DNA of 64,000 nt from Thiomicrorhabdus sp. (lineage in GTDB: Bacteria > Pseudomonadota > Gammaproteobacteria > Thiomicrospirales > Thiomicrospiraceae): NCBI RefSeq assembly GCF_963662555.1, contig NZ_OY759719.1, forward strand, positions 1,446,985-1,510,984, given 5' to 3'. Below are positions 44,343-52,329 of the stretch, piece by piece. How positions within the stretch are numbered: position 1 is the stretch's first letter; every line of letters begins with the position of its first letter. The position numbers and the translations under genes were made by a program. The notes under the pieces are model-generated. The model did not search any database. It had not been told where the DNA came from and saw only the letters and a program-made list of their open reading frames with translations.

Positions 44343-45566
44343 TTAATTATTGATACGTGTTTTTGTGGTTTTGTTGTTTTCAACAGCATCACTAGGGTGA
44401 TTAATAATGGATTCACCTTCTACCAGGCCTGATAAAATTTGCACACTTAAACCATTGCGTTGACCAACTTTTACCTCTTGTCTTATTGCGGTGTTATTTA
44501 CATTTTTAAATACCGCCCAGCCATCTTTGTAGCGAAATAAAGCACTGGAAGGAATTTGTAATACATCGTCTTGTTGCCACAGAATAAATTGAGCTTCCAC
44601 GCGGTAACCATCACCCAAACGTTGCCACTCTTGTGTTGCAGAGGTAAAGTCACATATCACCCATACACGTTGTTCTTCTACTCCTAAAGCTGAAACTTTG
44701 GTAAAACCAACTGGTTCAATCACTCTTACAACACCCTCTAAAGGTTGTAAACCTCCCCAGCGGTCAAATAATACTTTCATACCTGGTTTGATTTTAACGG
44801 CGTCGGCAGATAGTACATCAACTTCTACTTCTAATGCAGTTGGATCACCCACCTCCAATAATGCTTCGCCAGTGATAACAGGGCCTTCACATTTACGAGC
44901 GACTTTTAAAATTTTGCCATTAATAGGTGAATTAACAGGTACACGCTCTAGGTTATTATTGTGGGGTTGCGCAGCGGAATAGTTGAGAATCGTCTTGGCT
45001 GATTGCAGTTCAAATTGAGCCACCTCAACCGCAAAAGTAGCCGAGCGTTGTTGGCTTTGTGTTGTCAGTGCAGCAGTTTTTGTTTCATCAAAGGCTTCTT
45101 GAGAAATTAAGCCTTTGGCTAAAAGCGGTTTATATCGTTTGAGTTTATCACTAGCCAGTTTAGCATTGGCTTTTGCTAAAACCACTTGCTGTTTGGCCGC
45201 TTGCAGAGCAGAATTGGCAACCGACACTTGAGCTTGTGCTTGAGCTCGGCTTCTGGCATCCAATACTTGAGATTCTAATGGGCTGATATTAAGTAGATTT
45301 TGGCCTTGAGTTACGGTGTCACCCACTTTTAAATGCATACGACAAGTCATTCCATTAATGGGCGAGGTAATCACATAACGGTCAATGACTCGAGTTCGGC
45401 CATCTTCTTGAATGCTGACGGTAAGCGGAGCTTTTTTAACTTTAACAACCTCTACCATAATTGGTTTTGGCCAAAAACCCCAGATTAGCATTGCGATAAT
45501 CAAAATGAGAGTAACCAGAATACCTGGGTGTTTAAGTAGGGTTGAATTTTTAAATGGGTTATTCAT
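44343..45566 (-). CDS. HlyD/RND-type periplasmic adaptor
   Basis: A 407-residue membrane-fusion protein. One N-terminal transmembrane helix (about residues 14-31) anchors it; the lipoyl-like half (VITSPINGMTCRMHLKVGDT, then VNSPINGKILKVARK) surrounds a coiled-coil hairpin (about 95-190), and beta-barrel domains follow. It should link the ABC permease to an outer-membrane channel, not encoded here. It is the last of three genes read ATPase, permease, adaptor. A near copy of the palindrome (44421-44432) lies in frame and encodes SGLV. Confidence 0.9.
   Translation of the reverse strand: MNNPFKNSTLLKHPGILVTLILIIAMLIWGFWPKPIMVEVVKVKKAPLTVSIQEDGRTRVIDRYVITSPINGMTCRMHLKVGDTVTQGQNLLNISPLESQVLDARSRAQAQAQVSVANSALQAAKQQVVLAKANAKLASDKLKRYKPLLAKGLISQEAFDETKTAALTTQSQQRSATFAVEVAQFELQSAKTILNYSAAQPHNNNLERVPVNSPINGKILKVARKCEGPVITGEALLEVGDPTALEVEVDVLSADAVKIKPGMKVLFDRWGGLQPLEGVVRVIEPVGFTKVSALGVEEQRVWVICDFTSATQEWQRLGDGYRVEAQFILWQQDDVLQIPSSALFRYKDGWAVFKNVNNTAIRQEVKVGQRNGLSVQILSGLVEGESIINHPSDAVENNKTTKTRINN
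44421..44432. repeat. Near copy of the palindrome in the HlyD gene
   Basis: TACCAGGCCTGA: one mismatch in the right arm (ACCAGGCCTGAT). It encodes Ser-Gly-Leu-Val on the minus strand. Confidence 0.7.
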
Positions 45567-45637
45567 AGTTAAACTCTTAATTTTTGCTGTAGATCGTTTG
45601 GATATTGACCGTTTTGTTTTTTAATCTTTATCTTTAT

Positions 45638-48025
45638 TTATTCTTTGGCTTTTAATACCGATACCATATCAAGCTGTCCAAGATTTCGCCATATCATAAA
45701 ACCAGAAAGTAGCGATGAAGCTAAAACCACAAGTGCGGCTTTGGCATAGACATCGTTTTCTAGAATAAGTGGAATTCGATACAGATCACTATTAAATTGG
45801 AAGGCCAAATATCCACACAATAGATAACCAATCACAAAACCAAGTGGAATCGCCAAAAGGGTTAATAAAGCTTGCTCACCCAATAAAATATAGGCAATTT
45901 CTGAACGATGAAATCCTAATACTCTTAAACTAGCCAGTTCTCTACTGCGTTCAGATAACGCAATTCGCATACTGTTATAAACTACCCCAAAAGCGATGCT
46001 TGCCCCTAGTAAGGTTGAGATAAAACTAAAGAATAAAATGGTATCATCCATGGTTTCATAAAAACCTTCAATGGCTGATTTTTGCTGTACTACGCCCGCA
46101 ATTCTAGGCATGTTTTTTAACTGGTTATACACCGATTTTTGGTACTTTTCATCCACTTGTAAATAAGCACCAGAAATGACATTTCCTTCTTTTAATAAGC
46201 GGTTTAGGGTGCGGCGTTGCATATAAACATTTAAACCCAAATATTGTTTTACTGTACCAATAATGGGGACATGAATAGTGGGGCGATTGCCTTCTAAAAC
46301 TTCAATTGTCAGAATATCGCCCACTTTAATATGTAACTGTTGAGATAGGTAATCGGTAATAATCACGCCTTCTTGCGGTACGCTGATTTTATTGAGCTTG
46401 CTATCTAATAAATCCGTTAAAAAAGACTTAGGCTCAACGCCACTGATTGAGCTACGATATGAACGGTGTTCAAATTTGAGGTTAGCCGGCACATTTCTAA
46501 AGCCTTCTGCCAATTCAACGCCTTTAATGCTTTTTAAAGAGTACAGCGATTTGGTTGCGGTAGGTTCTGCATACAAAGCCATTAAATCTTCATGTTGGCT
46601 CATATTGTATTGCACATCAACCATTTCATTAATGGCACCTTCCTGGAAACCACTAACCATCATAATGCCGCATGCCATACTAATGCCGAGTGTGGTTAAT
46701 AATGATTTAATCGGGCGGCGTTCAATGTGTCGCAAAATCATTCTAGACGGTTGAGAAAACTGATTTTGTAAGCCAAAACGTTCTATAAATGTGGGGTGAT
46801 AGCTGGCCGGAGCCTGGGCTCGCATGCCTTGAGCAGGTGGTAACTTTATCGCTTTATAAACGGCATGCAACGTGCCCATTAAAGCCACTGCAAAACTCAC
46901 TAACACGGCTGAAGCAATCACATGCGGTTGCACTATATAATTCATATAGGGCAGGCTGTACACATCCATATAGAGTTGGCTCATGCCTTTGCCCATCCAA
47001 ATGCCCAAGGCTGTACCTATAATAATCCCCAAAGAGACAATCATTAATACCAATTTACTGTAATGAATGCCAACCGCAAGATTGCTGTAACCAAAGGCTT
47101 TAAGTACTGCGATTTGTTCTCGTTCAAGCGAAATTAAACGGCTAATAACCACATTCAGTAAAAAAGCAGCAACCCCAAAAAAGATAATGGGAAATAGGGT
47201 GGCCATGTTTTTGAGTTGTTTTAACTCTTCCGTTAAAAAGCGATTTGAAAGTTGATCTTTACGTGCGTAAGCACCTATACCGCCATACGGTTTGAGTATT
47301 TGGTCAAGGCGGTCAATAACATCTTGTGTATTGGCCCCTTTTAGCAAGGTTAAGGTGACGTTATTAAAGGCGCCTTGCATATCATAAGCACTGGCTAAAG
47401 GCGCTCGTGCCATCCACATTACCCCATAGCTTTTATAGTCTGGAAACATCGCACCAGGAGCAATTTGATAAATATATTCCGGAGAAAGCCCAGTACCTAT
47501 AATGGTTAAACTTTTACTACGTCCATTAATATTGGCTCTGATTTTATCGCCAGCTTTTAATTTGTGAGCATCGGCAAACTCTTCACTGAGAATGATTTCA
47601 TCATCATGACCAGGTTCAATAACCCGTCCATCACGTAGATAGATTTGATTAAGTAAGCCACGTGGATTATCGCTAGTACCAGTAATACTATTATCAGGCA
47701 GAGAGATTAAATGTCCGCTTACAGGGTCGTTATAACCCGCAATCTCTAAATTTACGTAACTCACCACACGGGTTTCTACCTTATCAACGCCTGGTATTTC
47801 TGCAATACGTTTAGCAACCGAGAGAGGGGCGCGTTTTAGTGATGAAAAAACATCTGCAAAATGGTGATCCTGATAATAGCTAGCACGGCTTTGATAGAGT
47901 GAATCATAGGTACTTAACGACATAATAAAAATGGCCACACCACTCACAATCACCATAGCAATAGCTAAGGCTTGCATACGCATCTTCCAAAGTTCTCGCC
48001 ACAATTTAATATCAATTGCATTCAT
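45638..48025 (-). CDS. ABC transporter permease with duplicated FtsX domains
   Basis: A 795-residue inner-membrane protein. One N-terminal helix (about 16-37) is followed by a large periplasmic domain, then a first FtsX block with helices near 275-300, 325-350 and 370-390 (FGYSNLAVGIHYSKLVLMI). A second N-terminal-type helix near 440 precedes another periplasmic domain. The final FtsX block (about 670-790) contains SRELASLRVLGFHRSEIAYI. This LolE/YbbP-like architecture fits lipoprotein, lipid or peptide export. It lies between its ATPase and adaptor genes. Substrate is unknown. Confidence 0.9.
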   Translation of the reverse strand: MNAIDIKLWRELWKMRMQALAIAMVIVSGVAIFIMSLSTYDSLYQSRASYYQDHHFADVFSSLKRAPLSVAKRIAEIPGVDKVETRVVSYVNLEIAGYNDPVSGHLISLPDNSITGTSDNPRGLLNQIYLRDGRVIEPGHDDEIILSEEFADAHKLKAGDKIRANINGRSKSLTIIGTGLSPEYIYQIAPGAMFPDYKSYGVMWMARAPLASAYDMQGAFNNVTLTLLKGANTQDVIDRLDQILKPYGGIGAYARKDQLSNRFLTEELKQLKNMATLFPIIFFGVAAFLLNVVISRLISLEREQIAVLKAFGYSNLAVGIHYSKLVLMIVSLGIIIGTALGIWMGKGMSQLYMDVYSLPYMNYIVQPHVIASAVLVSFAVALMGTLHAVYKAIKLPPAQGMRAQAPASYHPTFIERFGLQNQFSQPSRMILRHIERRPIKSLLTTLGISMACGIMMVSGFQEGAINEMVDVQYNMSQHEDLMALYAEPTATKSLYSLKSIKGVELAEGFRNVPANLKFEHRSYRSSISGVEPKSFLTDLLDSKLNKISVPQEGVIITDYLSQQLHIKVGDILTIEVLEGNRPTIHVPIIGTVKQYLGLNVYMQRRTLNRLLKEGNVISGAYLQVDEKYQKSVYNQLKNMPRIAGVVQQKSAIEGFYETMDDTILFFSFISTLLGASIAFGVVYNSMRIALSERSRELASLRVLGFHRSEIAYILLGEQALLTLLAIPLGFVIGYLLCGYLAFQFNSDLYRIPLILENDVYAKAALVVLASSLLSGFMIWRNLGQLDMVSVLKAKE

Positions 48026-48133
48026 AAAGTTATGTTGCTCATTAATGTGTTGTTAATGAATATATCGCTGATTATTGTTTTGTGCATTATTGTCTTGTCA
48101 TTTTTATCTGCAATGCAAAGGGAGCTAAGTCAG

Positions 48134-48159
48134 TTTGTTATTACTGTTTGTTATTACTG
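48134..48159 (+). repeat. Two tandem 13-mers
   Basis: TTTGTTATTACTG occurs twice head to tail, then TTTGCTAAC, in the 156-bp spacer between the ATPase and permease genes. Confidence 0.9.
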
Positions 48160-48181
48160 TTTGCTAACTCTTATCAAGCCA

Positions 48182-48949
48182 TTACCAGGTTAATTTTTGG
48201 GGATCAATTCGTGTTTCGTTGGTGTAACTTTTGATAATTTGTCCATCTGATAAGCTAATCACTCTATCGGCCATTTCAGCAATGCCGGCATTATGGGTAA
48301 TGACTGCGGTGGTAGTACCTAATTCTTGGTTCACACGTTGTAACGCTTCTAACACTTTTATTCCAGTTTGAGAATCCAAAGCTCCCGTGGGTTCATCGCA
48401 TAATAAGACATCAGGGTTTTTAGCAATAGCACGGGCAATGGCTACACGTTGTTGTTCGCCACCAGAAAGTTGAGCAGGAAAGTGATTTAATCTTTCACCT
48501 AATCCAACAATCTCTAAAGCCTCTTCAGGTGTCATTGGATTTTTAGCAATTTCAGTGACTACCGCCACATTTTCTCGAGCAGTTAAACTGGGAATAAGAT
48601 TATAAAATTGAAAAACAAACCCCACATTATAGCGACGGTATTCAGTCAGTTCATGCTCACTGGCTTTACTTAAATCGATGGTTTGAATAGTTTGGGTGAC
48701 TTTATCTGAATTATGATAAAGCACCGTACCAGATGAGGGCGTATCTAAACCACCCAAAATATTGAGTAGGGTTGATTTACCGCTACCAGAAGCCCCAAGC
48801 AAAACCGTTAATTCACCTTGATAAAGCTTTAGATTGATTCCGCGTAATGCATGCACATCAACCTCACCCATTTGGTAAACTTTGGTGATGTTTTCTACTT
48901 CAAAAACCGTATTGTCCGCGTCGGCTGAAAGGGCTACTTTTGATTGCAT
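48182..48949 (-). CDS. ABC transporter ATP-binding protein (MacB/LolD type)
   Basis: A 255-residue cytoplasmic ATPase that drives the adjacent permease. Walker A is GASGSGKST, the signature [15 protein letters not shown], Walker [13 protein letters not shown], and the switch His lies in [11 protein letters not shown]. The Q-loop [20 protein letters not shown] is the form common in LolD/MacB ATPases. An N-terminal extension of about 15 residues is present. It is the first gene of the ATPase-permease-adaptor unit; a 156-bp spacer with a tandem repeat separates it from the permease gene. Confidence 0.93.
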   Translation of the reverse strand: MQSKVALSADADNTVFEVENITKVYQMGEVDVHALRGINLKLYQGELTVLLGASGSGKSTLLNILGGLDTPSSGTVLYHNSDKVTQTIQTIDLSKASEHELTEYRRYNVGFVFQFYNLIPSLTARENVAVVTEIAKNPMTPEEALEIVGLGERLNHFPAQLSGGEQQRVAIARAIAKNPDVLLCDEPTGALDSQTGIKVLEALQRVNQELGTTTAVITHNAGIAEMADRVISLSDGQIIKSYTNETRIDPQKLTW

Positions 48950-49040
48950 AATCTAATCACGTCTTAACTATTTCACATTTGAGCTATTTTATAAAAATGC
49001 CATCAGTGTAGCCAATGTGTAAATTGATATTTTGGGCTAA

Positions 49041-49079
49041 CTTGATGGTTTAATTTGATGGTTTAACTTGATGAGTTAA
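49041..49079 (+). repeat. Three tandem 13-mers
   Basis: Copies CTTGATGGTTTAA, TTTGATGGTTTAA and CTTGATGAGTTAA lie head to tail upstream of the ABC ATPase gene, where they could affect its promoter. Confidence 0.85.
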
Positions 49080-49187
49080 CGTTAAGTATATATGAGACGA
49101 GTCAAACTAAGGGGGATTGTTTATTTATAAATTAATGTAAATCAAGAGATTGGCAAGGATTGGTAAGGCCTGTGTAAAATAGAATTA

Positions 49188-49199
49188 CCAGGCCTGGTA
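49188..49199. repeat. Palindrome downstream of the calcium-loop protein gene
   Basis: Exact core with TT/AA arms (TTACCAGGCCTGGTAA), preceded 17 bp away by a decayed relative. It lies between two minus-strand genes, downstream of the calcium-loop gene. Confidence 0.9.
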
Positions 49200-49256
49200 A
49201 AATGAACAAAGCTTAATTGAATCTAGTTCATATTTCAGCTAAGCATAATTTTAAAT

Positions 49257-50387
49257 TTAAACCACTAAATCAATCTGCTGAATGGTTCCCGCTTGCCCGG
49301 TTTCATGCAGAAAAACACCTGAACTTTTAACTTGACCGTGTTGCTGATTGTTAGAGTCGTTAAGTGCAAATTCAGTTTGTATGTTTTGTAGATTAATCGC
49401 CCCAACATTTAACTCCAATAAACCAGATAATTGATCAAAACCGTTTGGATTCTTTTGCCAAATTTGCAGTTGGCTGAAAATACTGTCATTCTCATCAATC
49501 CAACCATTACCATCCTCGTCATACTGACTGAGTTCGCTAAATCCATTACCTGTTAAAGCTCCAAACAGCTCAGAACCATCATTAATAACGCCATCTTGGT
49601 TTTTATCTAAAGCCAAGAAGCCAGAATTACTGTCAACAAATGAGATGTTATCTTTTTGACCATCTGCATCTAAATCAAATGCAAATTTATCCACGGTCAA
49701 AGAAGTTGGTTGGCCATTTAAATTAATCACTAAGGGGTCTTTAAAGATGGCTCCTTGTTGTTTTTCAAAGCTAAATTGCTGACTAAACTGGCGTGACATG
49801 CTGGAACTTAAATCAAAATTGATTGAGCGGCCATCTTCGGTAGTTACATTACCACTTGCTTGAAAATGGCTGTGCTCTTCTTCATGAAACATCTCTTTCC
49901 ATGACCAACGTTGTCCACTAGTGGGTGGTGCTGTATTGATGCTTGAGTTTTTAGCCTGTTGTGGTGCAAAGGTTGAAGTGTCGTTACTCTGTTTTGGCGA
50001 ATCGTTATAACCATACACCTCTAGTCTGAATTTTTTGCCTGTTAATCGCTCCAATAACGCTTCTATCGCAGCAATCATTTTTTGTAAATTAGGGGGCAGT
50101 TGGCTTCTTGGTCCTGAAGATTTACCATCAACCTGATTTAGATTGTTCAACCCTTGTGTTTCTTGCTGTGCTAAAGGCGTGCGGCTATTAAGTTGCCGTT
50201 GGTGATTTTCTAAGGCACTGGGTTGAATAGAGAGCGTTTTGGTATTTTGCTGAGTCTGTGTAAAGTTCATCGATTGTCGTGTAGCAAGTTGACCGTTAAT
50301 AAACGTCTCATGTACACGTTCACTTTGTCTTTGCTGCAAAAAATGATGTTGCGATTGCAATTGTATATTCTGGTCTTGTATTCTCAT
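49257..50387 (-). CDS. Protein with tandem calcium-loop (EF-hand-like) motifs
   Basis: A 376-residue protein of unknown function with no signal peptide that I can see. The N-terminal 150 residues are Gln-rich and low complexity. The C-terminal half has Asp-rich loops in the EF-hand/dockerin style: FDLDADGQKDNISFVD, DKNQDGVINDGSELFG and DEDGNGWIDENDSIF. This block (about residues 225-345) resembles domains attached to VCBS or RTX-type surface proteins in proteobacteria. Calcium binding is probable; secretion would need a C-terminal type I signal, which is not obvious. It is a single-gene unit. Confidence 0.7.
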   Translation of the reverse strand: MRIQDQNIQLQSQHHFLQQRQSERVHETFINGQLATRQSMNFTQTQQNTKTLSIQPSALENHQRQLNSRTPLAQQETQGLNNLNQVDGKSSGPRSQLPPNLQKMIAAIEALLERLTGKKFRLEVYGYNDSPKQSNDTSTFAPQQAKNSSINTAPPTSGQRWSWKEMFHEEEHSHFQASGNVTTEDGRSINFDLSSSMSRQFSQQFSFEKQQGAIFKDPLVINLNGQPTSLTVDKFAFDLDADGQKDNISFVDSNSGFLALDKNQDGVINDGSELFGALTGNGFSELSQYDEDGNGWIDENDSIFSQLQIWQKNPNGFDQLSGLLELNVGAINLQNIQTEFALNDSNNQQHGQVKSSGVFLHETGQAGTIQQIDLVV

Positions 50388-50796
50388 GAACCTATCCTGT
50401 TTTATATTGTGGATTAAAGGTTCCCTTGATTAATTTGTTATTATTTTTGGTTATATTTTTTTATATTTTTTTATATTTTTATAAATAGATATAACGGCAA
50501 CATATTAAAAACTTTAGAAAAAAATTAATAATATAAAATGATTAGAGTCGTAATTGTTTAAGCATTCTATTGTTTGATTAGGTGTTTAAGTATTTGTTTA
50601 ATATGTCTCCATAAAGGTTTACCAGCCAGAAGTAAATCAATATAAAAGCCACTTCATCTGCAATAATAAATGCAGTATTAATGCCTGTAGATTTAGCTAA
50701 GCTATAATTAAATAGTGAAGTAGCAAATACGGTTATTCATATCACGCTAGATAAGCCAATTAAAATATATTCAATCAAATAGTTAGGGTAGCTTTA
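50388..50796. other. Spacer holding a decayed gene
   Basis: 409 bp. The first 180 bp are extremely AT-rich, with a TTATATTTTT motif repeated three times near 50450-50480. The rest (50578-50793) reads on the minus strand as an interrupted membrane-protein frame. Confidence 0.6.
50578..50793 (-). pseudogene. Probable remnant of a small membrane-protein gene
   Basis: One minus-strand frame of about 71 codons is broken by a single in-frame TGA. It reads SYPNYLIEYILIGLSSVI, stop, then ITVFATSLFNYSLAKSTG, continuing through GINTAFIIADEVAFILIYFW to a TAA at 50578. The text is hydrophobic and membrane-like and lacks a Met start, whereas random sequence this AT-rich should contain about six stops. 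It fits the C-terminal remnant of an inner-membrane protein. I do not recognise the family, and a chance frame cannot be excluded. Confidence 0.4.
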
Positions 50797-51456
50797 ATGA
50801 AATCTAAAAATCAATTTTGTACTTTACCAGGCCTGGTAAATTCTGTTTTTAGTCTTTTATTATTCAGTATTTTACTGTTTAGCGTTATCTCTCTTACTGC
50901 ATGTAGCCGTGCTAAATTGCCGGCCTTACAACAAGGTGATGTGATTGTTGCTTTTGGTGACAGCCTAACAGCTGGCTATGGAGTTGATAAAAAGTACAGT
51001 TATCCAAATGTATTAGCTGATATGACAGGATTAAAAGTAATCAATGAAGGGGTTTCAGGAGAGACTACCATTCAAGGTTTGCAGCGTTTAGCCAATGTTT
51101 TAGAGAAATATTCACCCAAACTCGTTATTTTGTTAGAAGGCGGTAATGATGTACTTCAAAAAGTCCCTGAGTTACAAATCAAAGCCAATCTAGCCAAGAT
51201 GATTCAAATCATTCAAAATAGCGGTTCAGCGGTTTTATTGGTAGGAGTTCCTGAGAAAAAACTGTTTGGCAGTTCATTAGAATTATATGCAGAATTAGCC
51301 AACGAATTTAACATACCACTAGAAGATGATATTGTGGCAAACCTTATGAAAAGGTTATCCATGAAGTCAGACTACGTGCATTTTAATCAGCAAGGTTACC
51401 AAGCCATGGCAGACGCAATTTATAAACAATTACAAAGCAGTGGTGCGATTAATTAG
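50797..51456 (+). CDS. GDSL-type esterase (TesA/arylesterase-like) lipoprotein
   Basis: A 219-residue SGNH hydrolase related to TesA. The blocks are FGDSLTAGYGV (catalytic Ser), GVSGETTIQGLQRL (oxyanion Gly), LEGGNDVLQ (Asn) and SDYVHFNQQGY (Asp and His). It probably hydrolyses acyl or aryl esters. The N-terminal hydrophobic stretch ends in a lipobox, SLTAC (Cys about residue 36), so I expect an envelope lipoprotein, unlike soluble periplasmic TesA. A palindrome core at 50826-50837 encodes PGLV within the signal-peptide region. greB follows on the same strand. Confidence 0.9.
   Translation: MKSKNQFCTLPGLVNSVFSLLLFSILLFSVISLTACSRAKLPALQQGDVIVAFGDSLTAGYGVDKKYSYPNVLADMTGLKVINEGVSGETTIQGLQRLANVLEKYSPKLVILLEGGNDVLQKVPELQIKANLAKMIQIIQNSGSAVLLVGVPEKKLFGSSLELYAELANEFNIPLEDDIVANLMKRLSMKSDYVHFNQQGYQAMADAIYKQLQSSGAIN
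50826..50837. repeat. Palindrome core in the signal peptide of the GDSL lipoprotein
   Basis: Exact ACCAGGCCTGGT with TT/AA arms, read as Pro-Gly-Leu-Val ten codons into the gene. It is unusually close to the start codon and could form a hairpin in the translated leader. Confidence 0.95.
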
Positions 51457-51512
51457 AAATCCTATTTGACTTTTAAAGCTCTCCAAAGCTAAACGGAAAA
51501 TAACAAAGAAAC

Positions 51513-51989
51513 ATGAAAACCAAACTAATCACCAAACAAGGTTTTAAAAAACTCCAAGCTGAACTGGACGAACTTTGGCGTAAAGAACGTCCAGAAGTCA
51601 CCAAAATTGTCACCTGGGCAGCCAGTCTTGGAGACAGGTCGGAGAATGCAGACTACCAATACAATAAACGTCGTTTAAGAGAAATCGATCGCCGAGTACG
51701 CTTTTTAAGAAGATTCTTAGAAGAAGTAAAAATTGTTGAATACCATCCACAACAAGAAGGCAAAATCTTTTTTGGTGCTTGGGTAGAGCTGGAAGACGAA
51801 GAGGGCACAACACTTAAAATCAAAATCGTTGGTCCAGAAGAGATTTACGGTGCAAAAGACTATATCTCGATAGATTCTCCCATGGCCAGAGCCTGCATTG
51901 GCAAAACCGTTGATGATGAAGTGGTTGTAAATATACCAACGGGCAAAAAAACTTGGTTTGTGAATGCGATTAGTTATAACCAAGAATAA
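51513..51989 (+). CDS. greB: Transcription elongation factor GreB
   Basis: Stimulates cleavage of long backtracked RNA by RNA polymerase. The product is 158 residues. It is GreB rather than a second GreA because of the basic patch in the coiled coil (YNKRRLREIDRRVRFLRRFL) and the SLGDRSENADYQ tip. The C-terminal domain ends with SPMARACIGKTVDDEVVVNI. Both Gre factors are therefore encoded in this window, 47 kb apart. A 24-bp palindrome lies downstream. Confidence 0.95.
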   Translation: MKTKLITKQGFKKLQAELDELWRKERPEVTKIVTWAASLGDRSENADYQYNKRRLREIDRRVRFLRRFLEEVKIVEYHPQQEGKIFFGAWVELEDEEGTTLKIKIVGPEEIYGAKDYISIDSPMARACIGKTVDDEVVVNIPTGKKTWFVNAISYNQE

Positions 51990-52082
51990 TGATTTAACCC
52001 ACCTAAAATAAGTTTGAATTTATTAAAATCAAATCAAACCATTTTTAAGCTTCTAAGAACTCAAATATTTCAATTCAAAAAG

Positions 52083-52106
52083 CAATTTACCAGGCCTGGT
52101 AAATTG
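52083..52106. terminator. 24-bp palindrome after greB
   Basis: A perfect 24-bp palindrome: CAATTT and AAATTG arms around the core at 52089-52100. It lies 94 bp after greB; no long T-run follows, so it may terminate weakly. Confidence 0.7.
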
Positions 52107-52204
52107 TGAATTTGTAAAAAGTTACGCTACGGCTTTAACAACCTTTCAACATAGATATATTAAAGTTATTGGCGATAATGCCGTATAAACTATGGATTAA
52201 TATA

Positions 52205-52218
52205 TTTGATATATCAAA
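52205..52218. promoter_or_regulatory. 14-bp AT palindrome before the GGDEF-EAL gene
   Basis: TTTGATATATCAAA is a perfect palindrome 112 bp before the start codon. Its shape resembles a dimeric-repressor operator; no binding protein can be named. Confidence 0.35.
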
Positions 52219-52329
52219 CTTAAATTGATTAGATAAACTCTATATTCAAAACATTTCAATTGATAATTAATATTTAGCCACTACTATAAGCAAGCTTATG
52301 CATAAGCGACTTCAATAAGCAGAGATTTA

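Larger units (their letters stand above)
48950..49256. other. Spacer between the ABC ATPase and the calcium-loop protein genes
   Basis: 307 bp, AT-rich, non-coding. It holds three tandem 13-mers at 49041-49079 ((C/T)TTGATGGTTTAA with a divergent third copy), a degenerate palindrome near 49161-49177 (TGGTAAGGCCTGTGTAA) and an exact palindrome core at 49188-49199. Confidence 0.7.
51990..52329. other. Spacer between greB and the GGDEF-EAL gene
   Basis: 340 bp, AT-rich and non-coding. It holds the 24-bp palindrome at 52083-52106 and a 14-bp palindrome TTTGATATATCAAA at 52205-52218, which could be an operator near the promoter of the downstream gene. Confidence 0.6.

Noticed and set aside
50440-50490. 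TTATATTTTT triple repeat as a replication origin element
   Set aside because: No DnaA-box cluster or origin-linked genes nearby; simple AT-rich low complexity explains it.
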